A stretch of DNA of 64,000 bases from Ophioderma brevispina (lineage: Eukaryota > Echinodermata > Ophiuroidea > Amphilepidida > Ophiodermatidae). The stretch lies in contig JAMKCH010002900.1 of NCBI GenBank assembly GCA_023653785.1, positions 1 to 64,000 on the forward strand, read 5' to 3'. Shown here in pieces: positions 1 to 12,500 of this stretch. A model generated the notes under the pieces. The model worked only from the letters and a program-made list of their open reading frames with translations. It made no database searches and was not told where the DNA came from. The translations under genes and the position numbers were made by a program. Positions within the stretch are counted from its first letter, which is position 1; every line of letters starts with the position of its first letter.

Positions 1-460
1 ATGAGGCTTGGCCACCATCGTCTGTTTTGCTTATCCCTCCCTTCTCCATTCTACTCCCAGCAGAATTTCTAGACCGAGGCTGGAAAAAGACACATGTAAA
101 TTTTAGTAGCAAAATTATGTTTTTATTGCTCAAAAAGTTTGTAATCTACTTGAAATTATTTGCCAAAATGCAATCCCCTTTGGACAGAAGTCCCCAAAGT
201 GGGCTCCCCATCAGACCAGTAAGGGATAGCAGCATGTCTCCAAAATGTTGCTTGTTGCCCCCCCCCAAAAAAAAAATAGCTCTAGATAAACCCTGATACT
301 TTGACCAATTTCTCATCTCACTTTAACCTATCTTGTCATTGTTGAAAAGAAAAGGCCGTCCATCCAAGAAAAAATATTTGGATGTGTTGGTGCATCATTG
401 TTAATTTCCAATGAATGAATCACTCTGTAACATTGTTGAATTCCTAAATCTCATCCACAG

Positions 461-572
461 TGTATGTACCAGAAGCCAACTACATGCATCATGTTCTGAA
501 GACATTACCTATGTTTCATGATAAAGCTACGGCTGAAGAACTGGAACTTCCTGATGATGTGTTTTTGTTACC
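461..572 (+). CDS. ASPG: ASPG exon (first in window): N-lobe segment
   Basis: Acceptor CATCCACAG ends at 460 and donor GTAAGT begins at 573. The first two bases complete a codon from an upstream exon outside the window. It then reads YVPEANYMHHVLKTLPMFHD and continues to LPDDVFLLP. The LKTLPMFHD stretch is a conserved N-lobe signature of the animal ASPG family (seen in human as LRTLPMFHD). The exon ends two bases into a Pro codon, which the next exon completes. Confidence 0.85.
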
Positions 573-3500
573 GTAAGTCTGCTCATTAAATTCATCAGAA
601 AAGCGTCATATATCTTAGCCTTGCAGTTTCCAAGGGTAAAGTTCTCTATTTATGCATGAAAGTTCTGTTTTGACTTCAGTGTAGTCCTATAAAGCTCTTA
701 AAATCCAAATATCAGGGGTGCAAATTCGACGAGAATCACAGAATCGATTCTCGCAGTGATTCTCGTAGCATCCAGATATAAGAATCAGTTTCTCCCATTG
801 AATCATGTATTGAGTGTTGTCATTTCAAGTAAATTTGATTCTCGCAAACTCAGGCAAATTTGCACCCCTGAATATTTTCAAAAATTCTACAATTTGTCAG
901 ATCTAATAATATTAGGGCCTACTTCAATCAGAAATATTTGTAAACAATTAGAACTTGGTGCAGGTATTGTGCAAGAATTCTTGCTAGGCTAGAAACAGAT
1001 AAATTTGTGTTTGACAAAGGTAAGTAAATTACCATTTAGTTTCCAAGGTAGTATTTCTTAAGACACTGCCTGTATCACAAGTCTTTACTTTGACCAATTT
1101 TGTGCTTTAATTTTAATAGGACTACACTCCAGTCATACATTATAACCCTGTTTAAATAATCCCTCAGTGTTCAGTCAGTTGTATAAATCATGTTTTTTTC
1201 TTCCCTTTGATTTTATGCTAGTTTATGCAGTAGCCAGCTGAAAGCCAAGCAGTTGAATTGTTGTCATTTATTATTGCATTACATTTTAAACTGAAAACAC
1301 ACTAACTTTGGTTTTAAGCTTGAAGTATACATGTACCTCAATCCCAATCATTTATCCTCAACTCCTCCCTTGCAAAGCATTCTTAAAATGAATTAAGCAT
1401 TTTAATAATCAGCATTCATATTGTGCTCTATAAAACACAGCACTTTAAAAGTACAGTATAACACATTACACACAGAATCCCAATGCATGTGTGCCTTTTA
1501 ATTCTTTAGTAGTTTGAAAAGTTTTAAACAAATAATGGGTGTATAATCAGGGGCGGATCCAGGATTTGAAAAACGTCAAAATTAACGAGGGCTGAAAGGC
1601 TGTAACTTCACTTCACTTGTCCAAAATGGGCTGATTTTGCAAGATTTTGCAGAATCACCGGGAGGCGCACGCCCCCTCTGCCCCTCCCTGGATACGCGCC
1701 TGATAATGGACATTTTGGGGGGAATGGTTTCATTTAGGGCTGGCTAGCAAGGTAAATTCATCTAAGGCTAAAAAAATTGTTATGTGTTGCCCTCTGGTGA
1801 CAAAAATTGCGAGGGGCAATCAGATTTGTTGCTATTTATTTTTTTTTAAATGATTAGGCCTTAAATATCAATCAAATATGTGACATTGACATTAAGAGGT
1901 TGATGGGGGTATAAACCATCTGAATCTAAACAGAATATAAGACGAAAATACAGAATCCTTTGGATCTTACTCAAAATATGTCCAGACTCCCACCATGACA
2001 ACATGTAAGGGAAAAACATACGGCCATGACACACATGGCACATCACGTGTTTGTATATTGATGGAAAAACAGTCCAAGGGATTATAACTGCAATTATAGT
2101 AATGGTAACCCACCCACTCCACCTTATACTCACCCAATCCTTGCCGGTATTGAAGATTTTACATGGTAGAGGTACATAAATCTGTGATTTTTTTGTAATT
2201 TGGGTTTATTTCATTTCCTTTAATCTCTGTTAAAGGGATTAGCAGCGATAATTCGAGAGAATCGAAAAAATGTGGAACTGCATATAAATAAGGGATAAGT
2301 GTTTACAATTCCATATAACTGCTTTAATGTAGAAACAAACCACCAAATAGTGAAAAAATGGAAGTATTTGAGGAAATTTGTCAAAGCGTCTCCCCCAAAT
2401 AGACATACAGCGATGGCGTCTCAAAATCTGCACTAAACAGCCGATTGTGGTTTACACCAGTACAGAATAAACGAAGATCAATAATGTTTGTGTTTGAGGT
2501 CAAAATGTATTGATCATGGTGCACAATATCACCCTGAAAAATCTGTGATATTCACAGGGAAAGACGTTTTTGATCTCAAGTCGGAATTTTGATACGCACG
2601 TATAGAAATTACAGAATCAGATAAAAAGTACTGCCTTGTTTTTAATACATGGATTTCAAGCCAACCACTTGCATGTTATGTTCGCATATCCATGCCAGTA
2701 ACAAAAATATAAAAATAAGAATTTTGATGATTTTTTCGATGTTTCGGATTAGCAAATCGCTGCTAGTCCCTTTAAAGGGGGATGACACGATTTAGGTCAA
2801 TAAATTTTTCATCTTGACAAATGGCATTCACCCAAAATCCCATCTGTAAAGTTTCGCACCGATATTCCAACCCGTTTTGAAGCGTGAGCTAAAAAAAATG
2901 ATTTTTTAATCCCCATAGAGTACTGTGTAAAATTAATATTTTGGTCGACCAAAATGGGGCATATTTTCGCTCATAACATCTTAACCAAACATTCTTTAGC
3001 CCTAATATTTTACAGGGTAAATGAGAAAAATAGTAGCTTTCTTCTGATACCAAAATTTTGACCACTTCTGGTAAAATCTGGGGTCCCTGGGGACGAGTCT
3101 ATTTAGCGATTGGACCATGGACCTTTAATCATGTAGGGAAAATTCCATTAAAAAACAAAAACAGGCATTTTATCGTTATTTATTTAATTAAACAAATTTA
3201 CTTTTTTTCTCTTAAAAAACTATCCTTGAGGGTAAAAATGCTCAAATTTGGGCTGTATTACTCATAATGTTTGTTGTTGATTTGTTCCATCTTCAAAGGT
3301 CTCTTTTATAAGCTTTTAACCCAGTAGTAGTCCAAAATTTGAATCTTTTTTGAATTGGTTTAATTAAGAGGAAGCCAAAACAGTTCTTTTTTTTTAATTG
3401 CAAGTAAATGAGTGTCTCACCCTGTAAACTTGTATTGTCAATCATAACATAAAACTGCCAGCTTCATCTTTCATGGTGGCCAGTGGTGTTGATACTTTTG

Positions 3501-6500
3501 TAGCAAATTGTCAACTTCTTGCCTTTGCTTTGCATAATTATTTTAAAACACAATAGGGGCCATGTTTACATTTAACATGGTTGGTCATAGTTACAGGCTT
3601 TTCTTTTCTTTTCATGCATATTATGGTTTAATGAGGAATTCTCTTTTAAAATGCGGGTAGAACCAAAAGAAGGTGTTCATAAAAACAGAAATGTGGACTC
3701 TAGCTACTTCTGATAGGCAAGGTCTCAAACCTGGAACAAATTGATAACAAGCTGAACAACTAACAAACAAGCTAACAAGCTCATTGATTTTAAAACTACA
3801 AAGGTCACAGACCGGTCAAACAAGGTGTGTTTTCTTGTGTTAAACGCTTTTCTGTGTCGTCTGCTAAATTAATGTCGCTGGCGACATTTAATCGTTCTGT
3901 TTACCCATAAGAGTGCTGATTTGGGCTTAATCATTTCAGGTGAGGGCTAATGTATATAGCTTTACAACTATGCAAAAATATCAATTTTGAAAAATCTTGA
4001 GGGCGCACTATTTTTCAAATATGCCAGTGTCTCTTTAAGTCATAAACAGGATAGAATACTCTTTTAATCCTTGATTCATGTCAAAAATGTTGGTATTTCA
4101 ATACAATTGTAATATTTTTAAAATAATTTAACCCTGTACAATTCATACCCCTTATTTCTGAGTGAGCGTAAGGAGAATGTTAGAGGACATTTAGCATGTT
4201 GTTCATGCTATTTTTCTGCACTCTCCCTTAAATTTTAGCTTGTTAAAAATCCTTTTAAGAGTGTTTTTTGTGTCGCCTGCCTTAAGGCTGAAAGACACAT
4301 AGGGATCACTTTGTCCACTGTAGTTGTTGTCTGTTGTTGATGTCTGTTGTTGTCTGTTGTGAAAAAGGGTTAACATTTGCCTGCAATATCCACATACTTT
4401 GATGGATTTAAACCAAATTTGGGTCACAGGTGCAACATGACACCCCCATTTGTTGATGAGGTCAAAGGTCACATACCAAGGTCAAAGGTCATGTGAGGTC
4501 AAGTTGTAAAATAGGCTGAAAATGTAAAATTAACCTCATTTGAAAAGTTGAAGTTCAATTGGAACCAACTTGAGTCATAGGTTGCAACAGGGATCCCTCA
4601 TTTCTGATGAGAGTCAAAGGTCCATACCAAGGTCAAAGGTCATGAAAAAAACCTCAAAATTCAAAAAAGCAAAAAATGTAAAATTAACCTTCATTTGAAA
4701 AGTTGAAAAGTGCATGTTAGAACTCAAACTTGGTGTTATGGATTTAACGTAAATGCAATCCCTCATTTGTTTATGAGGTCAAAGGTCCACATATCAAGGT
4801 CAAAGGTTGTGTGAGGCCTATCATTCACAAACCGCGATGGCAGGCGACACAAGCGGTCCGAGGACCGATGTATTTTTTTGGTTCCAAGTCTAATAGAGAT
4901 ACATAAGAGTGACCTATGCATAACCAGTTATTTCATTCATTCCACCATTCATGAAGCTAAAGCTCTAAAGCAATAACAATCTGTATGCTGGAGTTCAGTA
5001 TTTGTTGCTGTAATTTAATGTTTTGCTGCAATTTTATCGCATTTATTCACATCGCTTTGCATTTTGCAACTGTTATTTCATTACCATGGCACATCTAATC
5101 CAGGAGTGATACAATCCATGAAGTCAGTACAGATGTGATGCCCAATTCTCTCAGGTAGGTCCATGCCCATGCTGACATCATGAAAATTGTCTCTTTTACT
5201 AGTTAGTTTAGAACGAGTTGAAGCAGTGGTGACACAATTTTGACAACTGATATAAAGTAGGGACATTCAAGAGCTCTTACACCTATAAAAATAAAAATAA
5301 AAAAAACATTGTGAGAAACTTGTCATATAGGCCTACAAAGGTCATGGTTTGTATTATAGCGCCCTCTATATGCTCATTCTCTGTAGAGATCTGTGTAAAA
5401 CTAGATTTTTTTTTTATAAAGTTTTGTAAACTTTGCACAGGATGTAGCATGTAGAACAACTAAATCCAACTCAGTTGTCAAAACCATGTTGCCATTGATA
5501 TTTTTTATTTTGGTTTTGTCATAATAAATGAGACTTTCAAACAGCTGTGTACATTTAAAAGTTTAAAATAGGGGTTTGTGTCAGAAGACGACACACATAA
5601 CTTTTGAAATTTGCATTTAAGCACACTTCTTTTTTGGGGGTGCGGACTTTTTCTGACTGCTAAAAAAATGCATTTCAGATAGCCATTGTTAAACAAAAAA
5701 GTGCATACTGTTTTATGTTTTTTTTTCTTTCTGCGACTACCATTTTTCTGCCTATGTAGGAAACCTGAATTAACCTGTGCACAAACCTTGAAATTCATTT
5801 GTTGGATCAATTTTTAAACAAATGAATATCCATTATTCACAGGTTTGGATTTCTTAAATAGCTTCTAAACATTTTAATATTTGCTGGATTTTCACTCATT
5901 TTGTTGGAAATGGACATCACATTCTTTTTCCATTAGTAATTTGTGTGTTTTGTGACTGCAGTGTAGTGGTCCAAAAGAAAATGTTTTTAGATTTTCCTTT
6001 TTTAAATCCAAACTCTGCATTCACCAGATACGATGACAGAGGTTCAATTTTATTTACAACAAACCAGTTCCTCATACTGCTTCTCTGAAGTGCCACAGTT
6101 TTGGGAAAATTGAACTAACTGTGGTAAGAGTGCGACAATCTGATGAATTGCATTAAAGGAGAACCCGTACAACAAATAATATTAAACAATATACACTATA
6201 AAATAATTATTGATTACATATCGAGTGGTTTCATAGAAAAACGGAATTATATAACCCTAACAGTGAATTCAATCCATCTAGTCTGACCATGTGCTATTTA
6301 AAAATCGCACTAGTGTATATCGTGTTATGCGATACGACCGGCACGTTTAGGTCATACATGCCATAGGAAATACACATTATGAAAGCATCATGTGTGAAGA
6401 TGCATGACGCTACTGTGCCGTCCGTATCGCATAACACAAATACATGTCCCATATACAGTAGCGCGAATTTCAAATAGCGCATGGTCAGATAAAATGCTTT

Positions 6501-9500
6501 TAATTCGTTTTATGGTTAGTATAATTCCGTTTTCTCATTAAACCACTCCATAATTGTTTTTATAGCGTATATTAGGTTAGTTATTCTTGATACAGGTTCT
6601 CCTTTAATGTAATCCTATTCTATACCCATATCAGTACAAAAGGGTAAGAAGTGCACATGAGCACAAAAGAACAAGAGCTTAAACTTAGGCACTATCAGTA
6701 ATCCACAGGTCTACTTAATCCTTGTCTTACCAAGTTTTTTTTTTTGTAACACGGTTTAACAAGGGGGAGGGTGCCTCCTCGGGAATTTGTTATAAACCAC
6801 TCGATGCTTATGATTTCGATACCATTAGCTATATTCCTCTTCTTTCCATTGATACTAAAATAAGTACCAACATATGTAGTAAGTGTCACAATGACTGTCA
6901 TAAAATCCACAAGTTGGCAGAATTGTCAAATTCTACAGGAAGTAGGCATAAATCCAATTTTGCACATAAAAAAGGTAGGAATATTGGATTTTCATGCAAT
7001 TTTCAGCTCTAAATGATTGCTAATGACTAGCTTTATATAAACAGTTTAGAGCTAAACTGTGCAGAATATTCTTTTAAAATATACCATACAATATTCTTGG
7101 GTGGCAACCCCCCCCCCAACCCATCCACCCTGTGATCAACTTTAATGGCTAGGAAGGTGCTACCGTCACATTTTATTCCGCTATTAAAATGACCAAAAAA
7201 GATTGAGAAAAGAATACCTGGAAGCTTTTTACGAAAGCTTTTGCCGTTTTGAGGGAACCGAATGAAAGGGGTTGGGTATTTTTGAAAAAGCCTGAGCACT
7301 CAGTGGGCTTTGCATGTAATACAGTCTGTGTATCAAGCCTTTTCAGATTTTAGAGATGAGGAAGTATAGTTAGACTAGCAAAATTTATAGTCCAGATCCA
7401 GGTGATGAAATAATAAATTTTTAATTACACACCATCACTGGTTTTTAAGAATTAAAAACTGGCAGCTCTCCCAATGGTCATTTATTGCCATAATGACCCA
7501 TAGGGTACATTTATTTGTGTTTCCCTGTAACAAGATGTGGGAAACACTAATATGACAAAATAATGCGTATCTAGGTGAAAATTTGACAGTGGCATGATAT
7601 AATCGAGTGAATTAGAAAATATTCTTTCACTGTATCGCCACATTTAATCATTGTACAAAAAAATTTTCATGACCATCATGATTGTTTAGTCATCTCATAC
7701 GAATTCTGTTGATAATCAGTTCAGGTTTATCAAAAAGCACTGAGTTTGTTTAGACAAGAATAAGGCATGTGCATATTATTAATGCTAAGGTTGCATTATT
7801 AAAGGTGCTTGTCCGAGTTATTGTGTATTGTGTTCTCAATTACGAGAAGAGCCTGCGGCACATGCACATACACCCCATCAAGTTGACGTGGGAAACAAAA
7901 CTTGCGGTGTTGATTGTAGACGCAATAATGAATGTTGCAAAGCCCTATTATATTTGAATACTGTACTGATGGTTAACCACCTAAACGGCGTTTTTTGTCT
8001 ATTTGGGAATGGTATGGATTGAGGGCCAAATGCTGGACGACAATGAGAGAAAAATACGGCCTTTCTTTATATCAAAATCGATACTACTTCCGGGAATCAG
8101 GGGGGTCCAAAGACGATAGGAACACGCACCTTTAATTTTGGATTGCAAAATGCAAAAAAAAATATTGCATAAAAAGTTAGTTTAAAATTGACAACACTTC
8201 AGCTAGCTCTAATGTCATGGAAAGTAAAGCTGCAATTTCAAATTGGCCTATACTGGCATTACCGGTTGTCAATGCTTGCCTGGCTATTACTTTGTGTTGG
8301 GATAATACTAAGTAACAAGATATATAATTCAAGCAGAGTGTAATTACACTTGCATTATGAGATTTTGAGAGGATTGAAAGTTGAAAAAAAGTTTCAATTT
8401 TCAGCAGTGTTGTAGTGGTAAAAAATTGTTGCGTGAACTCTGACTTTGTTCATCCACATAATAGGCAAAACTTATTCGGCTTTTGTTTATCCGCGCGTGA
8501 ACGTAATTCTGTTTTACGCGTTGTGCGCTTCTTGCAACAAGCGTGCACCGGCACTTACATCACGCACTGCGTCTGCTGCGGTAGTGTTTGTTGCAGTTGC
8601 GCCCGCATTATTCTAGACAATTCGCCGCTGTGAAGAATCTTAGAATTGGGTGATGAACAAAGTATAGTGTTAATGTTTTTGGATATTCCTTTGCAACCGA
8701 AATTCAACATTACCAAGTTGAAGCCAAGATTCTGAGAGGATTCGCACACACACACACACACAGACTAAGCTTAGTAGAGGCATACTGATAGTTCCATGCA
8801 TTTAGGCAAAAGTGCTATATTTTTTTTACCATTATGGCTTATATGAGCATATACCCTCCACTACATCACAGATTTTAAGAACTAAATGGTTAGGTTGCCC
8901 CACATTACACTACTTCTCCAAACTCGAGTTGCAAGTGTTAATTTGAGAATTTGTGAAAACTACGACAAAAGTAAATGAGAAAATGATGACTTCTTCAATA
9001 ACTTGCCATAAAATCACTTTCAAAGCAATTGCGAATATTGAATCATTTGAACAATCTCTGAGTGTACCTTAAAGTCTGACTCAGAAATTCAGATAGATTT
9101 TTTAATTATTAATTAAGAATAGTCACTAGAACTAAAGATAGTCACCTAGGAATCGCTCAATTCCAAAGTTTGGATGAATCGGATTTTTCGTTTTTGATCC
9201 AGTCCAACAATTATGTGTATATTAACAGTGCCATAGGATACTGTGTCTACAAAATTTCCGGATCCGGAACGTTATAACAAAGTTGTGAACTTCTATATGA
9301 AGGACATTAAATTGAGCCTAGAGGCTATTTCACAACAGTGATTATATATGGCAGGCATATGTACATGCAAAAAACACAATTTGTTTGAAAATTGAGGGCG
9401 CCTTCATCGGGAGGAAATCTCTGAGTCGGCCTTTAAGGCTAGTGGCAGAATACTTGATTTGAGGAGAGCATGGCCTGAGTTCAAATTTACAGTGGTGGCA

Positions 9501-12500
9501 ACACTCACTATATTATTCAGGTATGCAATTCTGCATTAAAGGCATATTCAGTGATCCACCCAAAGAGTTCAAAATATTTGAATAATTGCAGAATAGTGCA
9601 AAAGTAATTAAGGATCCGTTCTACAGAAATTATTTTTTCATATGAAAAATGACAACAAAAGGAGAAACAGCGGGGTGTGGCATCTCGGATTCAATTAGTG
9701 TTTGTAGTAAGTGGCTGTACGGAAAGTAATGACTAAAATACTCCAGATATTGTCTTTATTGGGTTGCCTTCGTCTTATAAATTGCAGGGGACCCTTCTTT
9801 GTGTAGGATAGCTATATTTGTCAGACATTCAAGTCTTGATTGTAATGAATTTCGATTTCTGATTGGCAAAATCGCTGATAGTACTTTAATTTTATGTGCA
9901 GCCAACGAGCAAAATGAGTCGACTCAGAAAACAAATTTTGAGAGAATGCGTCCAAAATAATAGATGCAAAGGGGTGAAAATATTGAATGAAATCAACTTT
10001 TTTTCAAAAGTGTTAGAGAAATCTTTTGTCTATCACCTGGTGAATCTTTGTTTCAAAATTCCAATGATAAGTGGGTCAAATGATGATTCCATAAAGGAGT
10101 TAATCTTGATTGCAGTCCTCAGCTGTGGATCAAAGTCGTGACGGAGATCATGCGGGGAGTGAGATTATGAATATGGACCCCAACCTGTCTTTCCCTGCAA
10201 TTGGTTCATGAATCCGCCTCACCTTTTCTGATTCAATTGATTCTTATCGATGCGTGAAATTAAATCACTCTCTCCATGATCCCCAAACTTCTCGCCCGCC
10301 ATTGAATGTTGGATCATCACAACATCAACAAGCTTTGGAAGTCAGTGGTTCAATCTCACTGACGAATCAGTCATCAAAAAACATAACCTTTAGCTACTTT
10401 GGTTTTTGAAAAAGTAAAAATAATTCCTCAACCTATTTTTGATTCTATTATTGAAAACTAGCCATTGAAAACCAGCCAGGAAGAACTGCTCATACAGTAA
10501 TGGAAGTTCAATATGGTATGGTTGTGGAAAATGCAATTTTATCATGGAAAATACCTCATCCAATATTAGAAATGAGAAACACTGAATTGATTTCCATTGC
10601 CTGAAAATTGCCTAGCCGAGGCCTGAGGGAGTTCTCAGTTGCCCACTTTTAGTTTGCCATTTTGGCATTTATTTTCCATACACATGCTTCAACTTGAATT
10701 TGTAAAAGTTTGTTATCTTGTCTGTCATCCTATATGGTGCGATTTATAATCAGGTGCATATTTAAAGAGTCATATAGGTCAAGGTCATTTGAGATAGTTG
10801 GATCAGCTGAGTGGCTTGTGGAATTCCTAGCATTGGCAGAAAAAGTATGTCAGAACAGCCAGTGAGAGTCTAATGCAGTTGGAAACCTGAAGTAATTTGC
10901 TGCACAGGAAATCCACAGTAAATTTTCTTGCAAAAAATAAAATCTTGGATTTAAAAAAAACACACACAATGTCCAAAAAGTCCACCCATGAGCTTTTAAG
11001 ACAAAACTATTAGCTCAACAGGGATGCAGATAAGAGTTATTGTCATGTTGATGTGATAATCTGGCCATTTATCTGTCTATCCATGTTTTGAAATGCTTCT
11101 TGCACATACCTTGATGAAACGAGTACAATGACCTTTGGGTAGAGGGCATAAGGGGTGATCAGGAATATGAAGTTAATGGTCATATTTTGTCATTTGTCAT
11201 CTGCTATGTATCTTTAAAATAATTTCTAACACAAAATATGGCCCAGGAAGTACCAGTTTATACTTTTTTTACCTTTTTTCCAAACACTTTTCGACCAGAG
11301 TGGTGTGGGATCTATCCTGTATTGAACTGTTTTAATGTCTGGTTTCACACAGAAGGGTTTACAATGATTTTGTTGGTGTCCGTGATATGCATGCAAAATA
11401 CATGTAGCAAAGCTGTGCAAAAATTGAAAACATCGCACCTTACTTCTAGCTGGAGAAACTATTGTTAAAATTTCCCAAACCATTAAGTCCATGTGTGTTG
11501 GTTTTAATGTCATGCATAGTTTGGATTAACATCCAACAAAAGGATTTGTATTGTTTTTAGCAGAAAAAAATGTTGGCCCTATTTTAATGTTGCATACCTC
11601 ATTTTCTTTTGTAGCATAACCAGAGAAAACCGGCGTGTTTTGTACTGGCTTTACGAGTATGAGCAACTCAAGGACTCAAGCAATCTGAACATTGAGGATT
11701 GGGTGCAGATGGCTAACGATATTTACCGATTCTACAAAAAGTATGATGGTTTTGTTATACTTCACGGCACAGATACGATGGCGTATTCTGCCTCGGCTCT
11801 CTCCTTCATGCTGGAAAATCTTGGCAAGCCTGTCATATTGACGGGGGCGCAGGTACCATTGGCAGAGAACAGATGCGAAGAGATGAATGACGGCAGGGAT
11901 AACCAGGGGGGCCTCTACATTGCAGGGCATATGTAATACCAGAGGTTAGGTAATTGGGTCAGGTGTGACTTTATAAACATTAGCTTTATAATTTGCCAGA
12001 TTTGCCATTTTTTATCCCTAGGCCATAAAAATGGGAGGATAAGTGATTTTTTTTCTGTATGTGTGCCTGTGATGTCAGTGTGGCTAAAATACCTTGTGCA
12101 CAGTATCTCAAGAAACCACACGTGCTAGAGTCATGAGAACCCAATGAGGGGCTCACATCAATTTCGATGAAGAATAACCTGTGCAGGAGCGATCCAGGGA
12201 TGGGGGCACGCGGTCCTCCCATAATTCTGCACAAAAGCTTGCAAAATCAGCACATTTTGAAACAAGTTTCAGCCTTAAGCCAAAGGTGTAATTTTGGACA
12301 TTTGTTTCAAATCACTGGCATACACACACACCGGTTGTGCCTTCATTTCTGGGTGAATTTCAAAATTAGATTCTGGTGCACAGTATCATCAAGAACCACT
12401 AATGCAGGGATTGTGGAATTGTAGTGTAGCAGATTACATGGGTTCCCAGGCACCCCTCCACCTTAATCACTAAATTCTAACATGTTTTTTTTTTTACAAA

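Larger units (their letters stand above)
573..11614 (+). other. ASPG intron, about 11 kb, repeat-rich
   Basis: No exon was recognised here. The content is a hAT-like MITE (713-870), TTAA elements (2230-2775, 6153-6607, 7799-8135, 9069-9436), an element remnant ending at 4038, and an AGGTCA-rich repeat (4270-4850). There is also a diverged repeat at 2776-3150, related to 57310-57665. A segment at 1549-1700 has the phrasing of a common dispersed repeat (ggggcggatccagga ... ctccctggatacgcgcc). The rest is AT-rich and featureless. Confidence 0.6.

Noticed and set aside
4270..4850. CRISPR-like spaced repeats (GGTCAAAGGTC)
   Set aside because: Units are imperfect and spacing is irregular, and the context is animal intron DNA; it is a dispersed repeat.
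9896..10141. Open frame of 81 residues on + inside the first intron
   Set aside because: No family motif, no splice signals at useful places, and it starts in AT-rich repeat-like DNA.
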